64,000 nucleotides of DNA from Candidatus Gastranaerophilales bacterium (GCA_944324225.1 CALUVL010000006.1:1-64000); one strand, 5' to 3'. Shown: positions 52,624 through 62,064, counted from the first letter of the stretch. Notes: generated by a model from the sequence alone, not told the origin. Numbers and translations are program-made.

Positions 52624-55011
52624 ATGATTGAGGATCTGGAGAAACTAAAACTTGCAATAGATGTGGAGGTTAAGCACCGCTATATTGATATTAGGGGGAA
52701 AACCCAGTGTTTTTCCAAATTTATTATGTCCGAAGCAAATAAATATTACAAACTATCTAAAAAGAACCCGAAGTGGGCGGTAATTGCAGAAACTTTTGCG
52801 CATTATCCTTTTGCATCGGTTCCTGAAAGACGACGCTCAATAGAACATCTTGTAAAGGTTATCAAATCTGAAACTGCCCAGAATACCAAAGCTCCGGACA
52901 AACAGCCCGCATCAAGCACACCGCTTAAAAATCCCGCAGAAACAGATGTCACTTATGTAAAAGGTGTTGGGCCTAAAGTTGCTTATACTCTCAACAAACT
53001 CGGAATTTATACGGCACAGGATCTTATTTTTTATCTTCCGCGAAAGCATATTGACTACTCAAGCCGTACCCTTATAAAGGATTTAGAAGAAGGACAGTCA
53101 ACAACCGTTTTTGGCTACATAAAATCAGTTTCGGCATTTAACTCAAAAAATAATCTTTCTGTCGTCAAGGTCAAAATTGCTGATGAAACGGGCTTTGTGG
53201 AACTAGGATTTTTCCAGGCCAAAGGCAACCGCTTTACGCTTGAAAGAACTAAAGCCCAATTTCCTGTTAACGCCGGCATAATGGTTTCAGGGACTGTCAA
53301 ATTGAACAACTACGACCACCGCCTGACTTTTGACAAACCAACATACTCGATTATGACCGGCGAATTTCTCGAAAATGGAGCCTCAAACCTTAATATGGCA
53401 CGGATTGTTCCGATATATACAGTCTGTGAAAATCTTAATGTAAAAACCCTTAGAAAAGCAATCTTTAATGCAATTCAGCTCTACAAAAATTCAATCCCGG
53501 ATATTTTGCCTCAATATTTGAAAGAAAAATACAATTTGCTTGATAAAAAAACAGCCATAGAGCAAATTCACTTTCCGGAGAATCAGGAACTTTTGGAAAA
53601 GGCGCGTTTCAGCCTGATTTTTGAAGAACTCTTTATTGTGCAGTTAAAAATGGTACGCCTTAGAAATGAAAACAGCAAACACTCGGCAATTGCGCTTGAT
53701 GTAAAGCGAGACGGACTTGTCCGCAAATTTATTGACAGCCTGCCATTTGAGCTTACCGGAGGGCAGAAAAGAGCAGTGAACGAAATCTTGAATGACCTTC
53801 ACTCCGAAAAACCAATGACAAGGCTTCTGCAAGGAGATGTAGGCAGCGGGAAAACTGTTGTTGCATGTATTATGCTTCTTGCGGGCGTTGAAAACGGCTA
53901 TCAGGGCGCACTTATGGCTCCGACAGAAATTCTGGCGCAGCAGCACTACAACAACCTTGTAAACTGGCTTACTCCTCTTGGCCTTAGCGTCGGACTTTTT
54001 CTTGGCAGCCAGAGCAAAAAGACAAGAGAAAAATTTCAGACAGACTTAAGAAACGGACAGACAAACATTGCAGTCGGCACCCACGCGCTTATTCAGGAGT
54101 CAACAGACTTCAAAAATCTCGGCGCAATAGTAGTTGATGAACAGCACAGATTTGGTGTTAAACAGCGCAACGTCCTTAAGAAAAAATCACAGAACCCGCA
54201 AATGCTTACAATGACAGCTACTCCAATTCCAAGAACCCTTGCTCTTACAGTTCACGGTGATCTGGATTTGACAATCATTGACGAACTTCCAAAAGGCAGA
54301 CTGCCTATTAAAACAACCCTTACTTCTTCGCACAAAAGCGTGTATGAACTTATCAGGCATGAGGTTTCAGAAGGAAGACAAGCCTATGTAGTTTATCCGC
54401 TTATTGACGAAAGTGAAGCTCTTTCCGCAAAAGCAGCCACAAAGGAGGCAGAAAGACTGCAATCAGAAGTTTTTCCCGACCTTAAAATCGGACTTCTTCA
54501 CGGCAAACTTAAAAACGATGAAAAAGAACAGGTTATGGCGGATTTTAAGAACAAAAAATACGATATTCTTGTTTCTACAACAGTTGTAGAAGTAGGTGTT
54601 GATGTTCCGAATGCCACGGTTATGGTAATAGAAAATGCAGAAAGATTTGGACTTAGCCAGCTTCACCAGCTGAGAGGACGTGTGGGAAGGAGCAGTCTTC
54701 AATCCTATTGCGTTCTTGTAAGCTCCTCACGCTCGCAGGAAACCCGTGAACGCCTCGGAATTATGACCCAGACAAATGACGGTTTTGTAATAGCAGAAAA
54801 AGACTTACAATTGAGAGGCCCAGGTGAATTTCTTGGCACAAGACAGTCAGGTTTGCCGGATTTAATAATTTCCGATATTGTACGGGACGCCGAAATTCTT
54901 GAAAAAGCAAGATACGAAGCAATAAATTTTATAAATAACTGCGATATAACAAAGTATCCTGCACTTAATAATGCCTCAAATTTACAGCTATTCACAGGTT
55001 TAGACATTTAA
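52624..55011 (+). CDS. recG: ATP-dependent DNA helicase RecG
   Basis: RecG reverses stalled forks and unwinds branched DNA. The wedge begins VKGVGPKVAYTLNKLGIYTAQDLIFYLPR; the helicase has the Walker A loop GDVGSGKT, VVDEQHRFG, MTATPIPRTL, STTVVEVGVDVPNATVMVIENAERFG and QLRGRVGRS. An N-terminal extension of about 110 residues (total 795) resembles cyanobacterial RecG. TACAAT is 6 nt before the ATG, with no ribosome site. Confidence 0.97.
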   Translation: MIEDLEKLKLAIDVEVKHRYIDIRGKTQCFSKFIMSEANKYYKLSKKNPKWAVIAETFAHYPFASVPERRRSIEHLVKVIKSETAQNTKAPDKQPASSTPLKNPAETDVTYVKGVGPKVAYTLNKLGIYTAQDLIFYLPRKHIDYSSRTLIKDLEEGQSTTVFGYIKSVSAFNSKNNLSVVKVKIADETGFVELGFFQAKGNRFTLERTKAQFPVNAGIMVSGTVKLNNYDHRLTFDKPTYSIMTGEFLENGASNLNMARIVPIYTVCENLNVKTLRKAIFNAIQLYKNSIPDILPQYLKEKYNLLDKKTAIEQIHFPENQELLEKARFSLIFEELFIVQLKMVRLRNENSKHSAIALDVKRDGLVRKFIDSLPFELTGGQKRAVNEILNDLHSEKPMTRLLQGDVGSGKTVVACIMLLAGVENGYQGALMAPTEILAQQHYNNLVNWLTPLGLSVGLFLGSQSKKTREKFQTDLRNGQTNIAVGTHALIQESTDFKNLGAIVVDEQHRFGVKQRNVLKKKSQNPQMLTMTATPIPRTLALTVHGDLDLTIIDELPKGRLPIKTTLTSSHKSVYELIRHEVSEGRQAYVVYPLIDESEALSAKAATKEAERLQSEVFPDLKIGLLHGKLKNDEKEQVMADFKNKKYDILVSTTVVEVGVDVPNATVMVIENAERFGLSQLHQLRGRVGRSSLQSYCVLVSSSRSQETRERLGIMTQTNDGFVIAEKDLQLRGPGEFLGTRQSGLPDLIISDIVRDAEILEKARYEAINFINNCDITKYPALNNASNLQLFTGLDI

Positions 55012-55190
55012 TCTGTAACTTTTCATCATATTCATATATTTTAGCCGAGAAAAACTTAAAAAATAGGGGTATATATAAATTGTATAGCTTCTAGGAATAT
55101 TAAGTATTGTAACAAAATTTTTGATAATAAGCAATATATAAATTGTTATATACTTTATATATATAAGAAGATAGAAGCTAAGGAGATAGC

Positions 55191-56120
55191 ATGGGCGGAA
55201 GACCAATAGGATATCAACCATTACGAGCCGGACTCCACAGACCGTGGGTCGGTCCAAGAACGGTTAATATAAATCATAAAGAAACCACCATAAATAATTT
55301 TGGAGGTGGATTCTTCCCTATGATGGGCGCTTACGGTTATTATGACACCGGACTCAGCAAAGGCGAAAAATGGGGCATTGCATTAGGAGCAATAGGAGCA
55401 CTTGGTGGAGCTATTGCAAGTGCATTTTTGCCTCAAAAAGCCGATGGCAAAGGTGATGTAGAAACACCAGCACAGGCAGGGTTGAGCAATGAACAAAAGC
55501 AGTGGATGGAAGACACTCAAGAACAACTCAACCAGATGCAAAAAAGTCTTGAACAGCTTACAGAAGAAAACTCTAAGTTAAAAGCACAGGCTCAAGAAAT
55601 TCAGAACTTAAAAGCCGCATCTCAAGCTTATCAGCAGCAACACTCTGGCAAAGTTGAGGAAGTTAAACAAGAACCTGAAACTGTAACTTTCAATGTAGCT
55701 GCAGAAAAAGATGGAGATCAGGTTGAAGGACACACTGGTTATAACATTGTAGCCACTATGTACAAGTCACCTGACGGAAAAGCACTTACAAGCACTGAGA
55801 TAAAGGGGCTTTGTGAGGTTATATTTAAAGGAAAGGCATTGCCGAAAGGCGAAATTAACCTTCCTAGAGAAGTGGAATTCCAAGGTAAAACATATACTTG
55901 GGATAACTCAATAGCAAACCCCGAAGAGGCTACACCAACAAGCACATATAACCTTGCACAGCACGACACCTACAAAAGCGAAATAAAACCAGTCGGCTCA
56001 AAATGGGCGGTTTATGTTGACGGAAAACAAGTCGGCGACCTTCACGACACAAAAGATTTAGCTGATGAGGCCTTAAAAACAGAACTTGAAAAACTTAACA
56101 ATAGCGAAGATGCTTCATAA
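55191..56120 (+). CDS. INNFGGG-type Gly-rich coiled-coil protein 1
   Basis: The 309-residue protein starts at ATG 55191 behind AAGGAGATAG. Its N-terminus shares NINHKETTINNFGGG with the next gene (NINYQKTTINNFGGG). A hydrophobic helix with GxxxG spacing (WGIALGAIGALGGAIASAFL) follows at about 62-82, then a Gln/Glu coiled coil (about 103-150) and a beta-rich C-terminal domain of about 140 residues. A membrane-inserted structural or adhesive protein is possible. No known family. Confidence 0.75.
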   Translation: MGGRPIGYQPLRAGLHRPWVGPRTVNINHKETTINNFGGGFFPMMGAYGYYDTGLSKGEKWGIALGAIGALGGAIASAFLPQKADGKGDVETPAQAGLSNEQKQWMEDTQEQLNQMQKSLEQLTEENSKLKAQAQEIQNLKAASQAYQQQHSGKVEEVKQEPETVTFNVAAEKDGDQVEGHTGYNIVATMYKSPDGKALTSTEIKGLCEVIFKGKALPKGEINLPREVEFQGKTYTWDNSIANPEEATPTSTYNLAQHDTYKSEIKPVGSKWAVYVDGKQVGDLHDTKDLADEALKTELEKLNNSEDAS

Positions 56121-56141
56121 AATATTAGGAGATTACTTAAA

Positions 56142-57080
56142 ATGTCATGGATGATAGGCAGAAATCATTGCACAGTACCAACTGGTAGATTAACATTAGG
56201 TTCAAGAACGAACCTGAATATTAACTACCAGAAGACAACTATAAACAATTTCGGCGGAGGCGCCGGAGTTTTTGGCTGCGGCGGTTTCGGTGCAGGCATG
56301 GGCATGATGGGAATGTATCCTACAATGGGAATGATGGACATGTATGGTATGGGTATGTATGGCATGGGCGGTATGTATCCTGTTTACAATGACAGCAGAG
56401 CAGACGCAGGAGCAATTCTTACTGGTGTAGGAGCAATGGCAGGCGCAGTTGGAGGTATAATTTCTGCTATTGCAGGTAACAAAGCTCAAAAGACCGAAGC
56501 ACCGGAAGAAGAACAACAAACAGAAACCCCTGCAAATAATCAGTTTGAAGAATTTCAAGCTCAAACAACAGAACAGCTTGCATCTATGAATACAAAACTT
56601 CAGGCTGCATTAAAAGAAAATCAGGATCTTAAAGCCCAAGCGGCAGAATATCAAAAACAACAACAAGCAGCACAACTTAAAAAAGAAGGCATCACTATAA
56701 ATGAAGACGGTTCATACACTACAACATATAAAGACATTACAGGCAAAGAAGTTGAGCTTAAAAGTACTGACCTCAATCAATTAAGAATACAAAAATTAAA
56801 CAATGAAAACGAAGTTTTAGAGCAACAGAAAATTATTGATGAAAACGGAATTACAGTAAATTCTGACGGAACATTCAGCATTGAACAATCAACACAAAGT
56901 GAAAATGGGAATACGACAACATCGCAAAAAATTAAATTGACTTCAAATACTCTTGAAGGACTGCTTGAGCAAATGAAAGAAAATAATATTAAACTCAAGG
57001 GTGAAGAAGAAACAACAGAGGCAATTGAAAATCCAGAAATTAACCCAAGTGAGATAGTAGATGACAATTATATGGCATAA
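56142..57080 (+). CDS. INNFGGG-type Gly/Met-rich coiled-coil protein 2
   Basis: A 312-residue tandem paralogue 21 nt after the first, with AGGAG before its ATG. It shares NINYQKTTINNFGGG, has a striking Gly-Met-Tyr-rich low-complexity run (about 48-85) where MGM, MYGM and MGG recur, a Gly/Ala hydrophobic helix (about 90-112) and a coiled coil (about 130-180). The C-terminal half repeats EDGSYTTTYKDITGKE- and SDGTFSIEQ-like hairpins. Both genes end at one terminator, so they form a bicistronic unit. Confidence 0.75.
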   Translation: MSWMIGRNHCTVPTGRLTLGSRTNLNINYQKTTINNFGGGAGVFGCGGFGAGMGMMGMYPTMGMMDMYGMGMYGMGGMYPVYNDSRADAGAILTGVGAMAGAVGGIISAIAGNKAQKTEAPEEEQQTETPANNQFEEFQAQTTEQLASMNTKLQAALKENQDLKAQAAEYQKQQQAAQLKKEGITINEDGSYTTTYKDITGKEVELKSTDLNQLRIQKLNNENEVLEQQKIIDENGITVNSDGTFSIEQSTQSENGNTTTSQKIKLTSNTLEGLLEQMKENNIKLKGEEETTEAIENPEINPSEIVDDNYMA

Positions 57081-57111
57081 AAAAAAGCTCCTTAAATAAA
57101 GGGGCTTTTTA
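57081..57111 (+). terminator. Terminator of the INNFGGG gene pair
   Basis: AAAAGCTCCTT and AAGGGGCTTTTT pair with one mismatch and end in a T run directly behind the stop. Confidence 0.85.
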
Positions 57112-57213
57112 GTGCGTAAAATATTTGTTACAAAAAACACCATGATAATTTGCAGAATATCCAGAAAAACATTATAATAAAACATGGATATTATCAGAAA
57201 ATGAGGTGTTTAT

Positions 57214-57648
57214 ATGGAAGACTTAAAAGTAGCAATCGGCTCAGACCACGGCGGATTTCAATACAAAGAAAAAATTATTGATTATTTAACCGCAAGAAAT
57301 ATTCCTTACGTAGACCTTGGGACTCATACACCGGAATCCTGCGATTATCCGGATATTGCACGTGCGGTATGCGAAAGAGTAATTTCAGGCAAGTCAAACC
57401 GCGGAATACTTGTCTGCGGTACAGGAATCGGAATGTCGATTGCTGCAAACAAAGTCAGAGGAATCAGAGCTGCACTTTGCGGAGATACCTATTCAGCCAG
57501 AGTTTCAAGAGCACATAACAATGCAAACGTGCTTTGTCTGGGACAACGTGTAATTGGGGAATATTTAGCACTTGATATTGTTGATGTGTGGCTGAAAGCA
57601 GGTTTTGAAGGCGGCAGACACAAACGAAGAGTAGATTTGATTGAATAA
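57214..57648 (+). CDS. rpiB: Ribose-5-phosphate isomerase B
   Basis: It interconverts ribose and ribulose 5-phosphates. IGSDHGGFQYKEKI, YPDIARAVCE, GILVCGTGIGMSIAANKVRGIRAA (catalytic Cys) and RAHNNANVLCLGQR are diagnostic; length 144 is standard. GAGGTG precedes the ATG. It is followed 12 nt later by rsfS. Confidence 0.97.
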   Translation: MEDLKVAIGSDHGGFQYKEKIIDYLTARNIPYVDLGTHTPESCDYPDIARAVCERVISGKSNRGILVCGTGIGMSIAANKVRGIRAALCGDTYSARVSRAHNNANVLCLGQRVIGEYLALDIVDVWLKAGFEGGRHKRRVDLIE

Positions 57649-57660
57649 GGCAGGTAAAAA

Positions 57661-58056
57661 TTGGAAGGAATTAATTCTCATAAACTAGCATGTATAATTG
57701 CAGCAATGCTTGATGATAAACTCGGCAAAGAAATCTCTATCTTAAACATAAGCCATGTATCGTCACTCGCTGATTATTTTGTGATTGTTACAGGTGACTC
57801 TACACCGCATGTAAAGGCTTTGATGGAAACAGTAAAAGAAAGAACAAAAAAAGAACTTGAAAGAACCCCTTTAAGAGTTGAAAATGATGCCAAAAATCGT
57901 TGGAATCTTCTTGATTACGGCGATGTAGTTGTTCACATTCTGCATAAAGATGAGCGTGAAACTTATGCTATAGAAAAATTCTGGAGCAACGCATTCAGCA
58001 TACCTGAAGAGGAATGGCGAGAAAACTCAAAAGAATTCAGCAAATACAACAAGTAA
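57661..58056 (+). CDS. rsfS: Ribosomal silencing factor RsfS
   Basis: It binds ribosomal protein L14 and blocks subunit joining when nutrients run low. DISHVSSLADYFVIVTGDS-like core (LNISHVSSLADYFVIVTG), WNLLDYGDVVVHILH and the RE-YAIEKFW end are conserved. The start is TTG at 57661; length 131 is normal. A hairpin (AACGGGTATGAA / ATTCATACCCGTT) at 58060-58086 lies behind it without a T run. Confidence 0.94.
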   Translation: MEGINSHKLACIIAAMLDDKLGKEISILNISHVSSLADYFVIVTGDSTPHVKALMETVKERTKKELERTPLRVENDAKNRWNLLDYGDVVVHILHKDERETYAIEKFWSNAFSIPEEEWRENSKEFSKYNK

Positions 58057-58136
58057 CAACAACGGGTATGAAATTCATACCCGTTACATTTCGCAATAGA
58101 TTTACAAACATACACATATAGGTTAAAATATAAATC

Positions 58137-59222
58137 ATGGAAAATGTAAAGAAAAAAGATCTAGAAAGACAAATTGAAGACTTAATCCTTGCAATGGCCA
58201 AGGAGCCCAAAAATATTGCAAACTACCACGCTTTATCAAAGCTTTACCTTGAACTGGAAGATTATGACAAGGTAATGTCCGTTTTAGAAAGCCTTTTGAC
58301 AATTGACTCTAACGACGTTGAAGCTCTTATTGGAATGGGTACAATGTGGTTTTACGAAAGAGATTTCAGAAAGTCGCTTTCTTATTATAACAAAGCACTT
58401 GAGATTAATCCTAAAAATTATTTGATTTATTATAATATAGGTAATGTATTTGCGGAATGGAAAAACTTCTCAAAAGCTTTATTCTACTACAATAGAGCCA
58501 TTGACCTTTGCTCTTCAAACCCTGAAATCTACAACGCAATTGCTTTGCTTTATCAGGATTTTGAAGAATACGTAGAATCAAGAGCTTATTATGAAAAAGC
58601 ACTTTCTCTTGACCCTGAAAATATTACAGCTCTTGTGGATATGGGCAACGTCTGCTTCAAGTTGTTTGATTATGCCAAAGCTCTTGAACTTTACAAGAGA
58701 GTTTTTGCACTTAATCCAGATAACAAAATTGTTGCAGTTTGTATAGGCAATACTCTAACATTGATGAAAGAAAGAGAAAAAGCTTACAATTACTTTGAAA
58801 AAGCTCTTAAAATGGAAGGCGACAATTACAAAGCCTATATCTGCTATTCAATTGCACTTTCGGAATTTAGAGAATATGATATTGCAATTGAAATGTACAA
58901 AAGAGCTATTGAATTACAGCCTAAAGAAGTTAATGCATATCTTTTGCTTGCAAACCTTTATACAAATCTCAACAGGCTTGACGATGCTATGGTACTGTAC
59001 AAAGAGGTTTTGAAGTTTGCCCCGAATGATGCGCTTACTTATATGTTCATGGGTAATGCACATTATCTTAAAGGTGAAATCGAAAAAGCCATTGCTGCAT
59101 ATCGTGCGGCAATAAAGATTGAACCTGATAATGATGAACATAAACTTGTTTATATACAGGTTATGGATGAATATATTGATAAAAAAAGAAATGGTGAAAT
59201 AGAAGAAAGCGAAAGCGCATAA
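58137..59222 (+). CDS. Tetratricopeptide (TPR) repeat protein
   Basis: The 361-residue protein is built of about nine TPR units with consensus such as YYNKALEINPKNYLIYYNIGNV and YEKALSLDPENITALVDMGNV. No signal peptide or membrane helix, so it is a cytoplasmic scaffold with unknown partners. TAAAAT lies 7 nt before the ATG. The next gene follows after 3 nt and is coupled. Confidence 0.93.
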   Translation: MENVKKKDLERQIEDLILAMAKEPKNIANYHALSKLYLELEDYDKVMSVLESLLTIDSNDVEALIGMGTMWFYERDFRKSLSYYNKALEINPKNYLIYYNIGNVFAEWKNFSKALFYYNRAIDLCSSNPEIYNAIALLYQDFEEYVESRAYYEKALSLDPENITALVDMGNVCFKLFDYAKALELYKRVFALNPDNKIVAVCIGNTLTLMKEREKAYNYFEKALKMEGDNYKAYICYSIALSEFREYDIAIEMYKRAIELQPKEVNAYLLLANLYTNLNRLDDAMVLYKEVLKFAPNDALTYMFMGNAHYLKGEIEKAIAAYRAAIKIEPDNDEHKLVYIQVMDEYIDKKRNGEIEESESA

Positions 59223-59225
59223 ATT

Positions 59226-59630
59226 ATGTATCATGAAAAACCTTTTATGATAGAACGTATAATTGCAGGTTTAAGCTATTTAACCATGGGACTAGTCGGT
59301 TTTATATGGCTTATAATCGGGCTTATACGAAGAGCCAGTCTCACAAAATTTCTGCAATACCATATATTCCAGTCAATATTTATTTCAATGGGTTATGTAC
59401 TTTTATGTTTAATCTTCGGATTTTTACTTAATCTGCTGAGCATGATTCCTTTTATAAATATTCTTGCCGCCCAGATTGCAATGTTCTTTAATATGCCGTT
59501 ATTCTTCGGATATTCAATAATTCAGACAATAATTTATATTTTACTTTTTTATCTTGCAATCACGTCTTTTTTGGGGTTATACGGCAGAATACCTTTTATC
59601 TCGGATATTATTGACCAGAACGTAAGATAA
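59226..59630 (+). CDS. Small membrane protein, Tic20/Ycf60-like
   Basis: The 134-residue protein has four hydrophobic helices (ERIIAGLSYLTMGLVGFIWL, FQSIFISMGYVLLCLIFGF, FINILAAQIAMFF, TIIYILLFYLAITSFLGL) and ends GRIPFISDIIDQNVR. That plan and the ending resemble the cyanobacterial Ycf60/Tic20 family, but I assign it only by pattern. It is coupled with the TPR gene. Confidence 0.7.
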   Translation: MYHEKPFMIERIIAGLSYLTMGLVGFIWLIIGLIRRASLTKFLQYHIFQSIFISMGYVLLCLIFGFLLNLLSMIPFINILAAQIAMFFNMPLFFGYSIIQTIIYILLFYLAITSFLGLYGRIPFISDIIDQNVR

Positions 59631-59669
59631 AAAGTCTGCGGAACAAAAATATTGCAGCACAAAACAACA

Positions 59670-59744
59670 ATTACTCCACCCGCCGGCTTTTATTATCCGG
59701 CCAAAAGAAATCCCTGCGGGGTATTGGCGCAGGGAGGTGCTAAT
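59670..59744. other. Predicted three-way-junction RNA element
   Basis: Between two convergent genes, outer arms ATTA/TAAT and CACC/GGTG enclose two hairpins: GCCGG/CCGGC (59682-59701) and CCCTGCG/CGCAGGG (59712-59734). Strand is unknown. There is no T run, so a plain terminator is unlikely. Confidence 0.45.
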
Positions 59745-59791
59745 CGAGTAAGAATGTAACTTATTGAACAAAAAGGTATGAGAAGAAATCT

Positions 59792-61111
59792 TTAACTGTT
59801 GTCATTTGTGTTGTCATCAGCGGATTTTGCAACATCGGTATCGCTGTCATCTTCGACAACCGAAAGCACAAGCGCATTTGAAAGCGGAATACCGCCTTTG
59901 ACCTGCGGCTTATTGACTACTTTGCCGTCAACATACATAACGGTAGAGCCTCCGCCATCAAGGTTGATAGCCCCGATACAGCCGAGAGATTGCATAAATC
60001 TTGCAAGCTCCATCAGAGTCATACCGATAGAACTGCCTTCTCTGCCGTCAGCGGTTACGAAAATCAAATTGTTATCAGAAGTGTAACCGACAGCAGTTCT
60101 GGGGTTACGCCCGCCGATGGAGGCAAGCTTCTGAGCCGTCATATCAACAAAAACTTCGCCGTTTTTAACCAGATACGGGCCTCCGCTAATTATATGTTTA
60201 ACATTTTTCCACTCAGGAATAGTTTTTATCGTAAGTTTCACATCTTTATCTTTTAATAAAGGCTGAAGAAGCTTTTTGGGGCCTGAAATTACATAACCGT
60301 TTTGGGGAATATCGAGCGGGTTGGCGGAGGCTTTTGTAATCTTACCGTCCGCCACCCTCAAACTCATACCATACTTTGGAGCATATGGAGAAGTTCTGCC
60401 CCACTCCGGAGTATATACAAGAACATGTGTTGAAAGCATTCTGGGCTGGTTAATATTGTCGACTTTAACTTTTTCACCGCTTCCGCTGATAGTTGCATTA
60501 AGCTGAACCCTTGCAACATCAAATCCATAATCAAAAATTCCAAGCGCAACCCTGTCATACACAGGGCCTGTATAAACTTTTCCGTCAATCATCAGTGTAC
60601 CGAGAGGAACCCCCGATTGAAACTTAAAATATGTTCCGTTTATTGCGGCTATTGCATTTTTAGAGTTTGCGATTGATGAAATTGTTCTCCTGCTTTGAAG
60701 CTTACCAGATGAAGACAATACTGGCATAACTTTCAAATTTTTTGCAACTTTCAAATCAGCTTCAAGAATATTAATCCTCACAGGACGGCCGTTAAAGTAT
60801 TTTGTAAGTTTTATATGCTTAACACCGTCCTGAACATCTTTAATTACAGCTTTTGGATATTTTTCCTTTATATATTCGTCAAATTTTTGCTTTCTGACTT
60901 CCGGAGAAAATTCAACAAGAATTTTTTCCTTGATACCCTTTATATCAACGCTGTGAGAAGATCTGTGCGTAATAATAACATCATCGGCCATAATTGCCTG
61001 AGGAGTAACCATAGCCTGCAGGCAAATCACACCAAGAATAACCGAAAAACAAAATGTTTTTTCAAGTACACCTGAAATAGCAGAATTTGAGCGTGACAAA
61101 ATAGTATCCAT
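59792..61111 (-). CDS. Phosphodiester glycosidase family (NAGPA/DUF2233) exported protein
   Basis: A hydrophobic N-terminal segment (about 20-40, ending AIMADD) exports this 439-residue protein. The NAGPA domain (about 145-425) has AAINGTYFKFQSGVPLGTLM, ISGGPYLVKNGEV, GGRNPRTAVGYTSDNNLIFV and GAINLDGGGSTVMYV. The family cleaves phosphodiester-linked N-acetylglucosamine or related sugars, suggesting trimming of envelope glycans. GAGGT precedes the ATG. A structured leader lies upstream. Confidence 0.9.
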   Translation of the reverse strand: MDTILSRSNSAISGVLEKTFCFSVILGVICLQAMVTPQAIMADDVIITHRSSHSVDIKGIKEKILVEFSPEVRKQKFDEYIKEKYPKAVIKDVQDGVKHIKLTKYFNGRPVRINILEADLKVAKNLKVMPVLSSSGKLQSRRTISSIANSKNAIAAINGTYFKFQSGVPLGTLMIDGKVYTGPVYDRVALGIFDYGFDVARVQLNATISGSGEKVKVDNINQPRMLSTHVLVYTPEWGRTSPYAPKYGMSLRVADGKITKASANPLDIPQNGYVISGPKKLLQPLLKDKDVKLTIKTIPEWKNVKHIISGGPYLVKNGEVFVDMTAQKLASIGGRNPRTAVGYTSDNNLIFVTADGREGSSIGMTLMELARFMQSLGCIGAINLDGGGSTVMYVDGKVVNKPQVKGGIPLSNALVLSVVEDDSDTDVAKSADDNTNDNS

Positions 61112-61230
61112 AGGTCGACCTCACTGGTTGAAGTAACGGATACCTTTTTTATTAAAGAGTGGTGCGGGGAATAACACTCGTCAAGGGGTGTACAAAAAAC
61201 CACTTTGAGGGCATTTAACGCCCCTCTACT
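61112..61230 (-). promoter_or_regulatory. Structured 5' leader of the phosphodiester glycosidase
   Basis: On the minus strand a GAGGGGC...GCCCTC hairpin (61207-61226) and long-range pairing of AGTGGT and ACCACT (61158-61163 with 61199-61204) are visible, with an ACAC/GTGT inner hairpin. It matches no riboswitch class that I can recognise. The remaining bases to 61329 show no gene. Confidence 0.45.
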
Positions 61231-61329
61231 ATCATTGTAACATAAATTTACATATTTTTCAATCGACTTTGTTGCAAAAACAACAAAGTTTTTACAAAAC
61301 TAAATAGAGGCAAAATTACACTTATTCCG

Positions 61330-61998
61330 CTATCTCCAGGGGTAATTTTTTCCGATTTTCCAGCCTGATCTAACAATTAATTCTGCGCAGGTTCTGCCGA
61401 TTTTAGAACACTCGTCTTCTATATAGTCATCAGTCTTATCATATCCTGAGGGCTTTAGCAGCCCATTATTTGTTATGTTAAAAAGAAATACATCAGCGCC
61501 AAGCCTATTTGGCAATCCGCCTGCATTTAGATCAACAAGAATCGTATAATCATAAAAAGGATCATTAAGATCCCCGCCGCCTACTGAAAAAGACAAAAAT
61601 GTACCATCAGATAATATCATTGGTGCTCGCAGATTACTGACTTCCACGCTGAAATCCCAGCTGCTTCCGTCCATTTTCACCCATGCAAACTGCTTGGAAT
61701 ATCCGCATTGTTCATAGGTATCACAATAAATCAACTTGTTAAAATATGGCTCAAAATACATCTTAAAATACTCTTTGGCTCCAAGTACCAACCCATCATT
61801 CCAGGTATTATAATCTCCATTTTTAATTTGTGTTTGAATTAATGCTTGGCTTAGAATTGAATAAACTTTTTGAAGGTGAACTTCAGTTTGTTTTTTCTTG
61901 TACCCGTTTATTACACCCGGCAAAGTCATTGCCGCAACAATGCCAATAATACCGATAGTTATCAGGACTTCTGACATCGTAAAAGCCGTTTTCTTCAT
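61330..61998 (-). CDS. Type IV prepilin-like protein, module 2
   Basis: The leader MKKTA precedes FTMSEVLITIGIIGIVAAMTLPG with Glu5. The 222-residue protein has a globular head that ends GWKIGKNYPWR, matching the GW-x-I-x3-YPW ending of the module 1 prepilin. Cys pairs (CDTYEQCG and CSKIGRTC) may form disulfides. AAAGGAT precedes the ATG. It is divergent from an XRE gene, as in module 1. Confidence 0.92.
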   Translation of the reverse strand: MKKTAFTMSEVLITIGIIGIVAAMTLPGVINGYKKKQTEVHLQKVYSILSQALIQTQIKNGDYNTWNDGLVLGAKEYFKMYFEPYFNKLIYCDTYEQCGYSKQFAWVKMDGSSWDFSVEVSNLRAPMILSDGTFLSFSVGGGDLNDPFYDYTILVDLNAGGLPNRLGADVFLFNITNNGLLKPSGYDKTDDYIEDECSKIGRTCAELIVRSGWKIGKNYPWR

Positions 61999-62024
61999 AA
62001 ATATCCTTTAATTAATTTTAAATC

Positions 62025-62064
62025 ATGTACTAATAATTTTAGTACATAATTTAATTTGTGTCAA
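62025..62064. promoter_or_regulatory. Divergent operator-promoter of prepilin module 2
   Basis: A perfect 9-bp inverted repeat, ATGTACTAA (62025-62033) and TTAGTACAT (62039-62047), spaced 5 bp. The minus-strand prepilin promoter TTGACA (62059-62064), 17 bp, TAAAAT (62036-62041) has its -10 box inside the repeat. Confidence 0.75.

Noticed and set aside
56202-56564. His-rich minus-strand frame
   Set aside because: It is the antisense of the Met/Gly-rich run in the INNFGGG protein; codon bias of ATG/GGC produces His and Cys/Ala.
58060-58086. Hairpin after rsfS as a Rho-independent terminator
   Set aside because: The stem is good but no T tract follows on either strand.
61112-61230. c-di-AMP (ydaO) riboswitch before the glycosidase gene
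   Set aside because: The characteristic conserved segments of that class are not visible on either strand.
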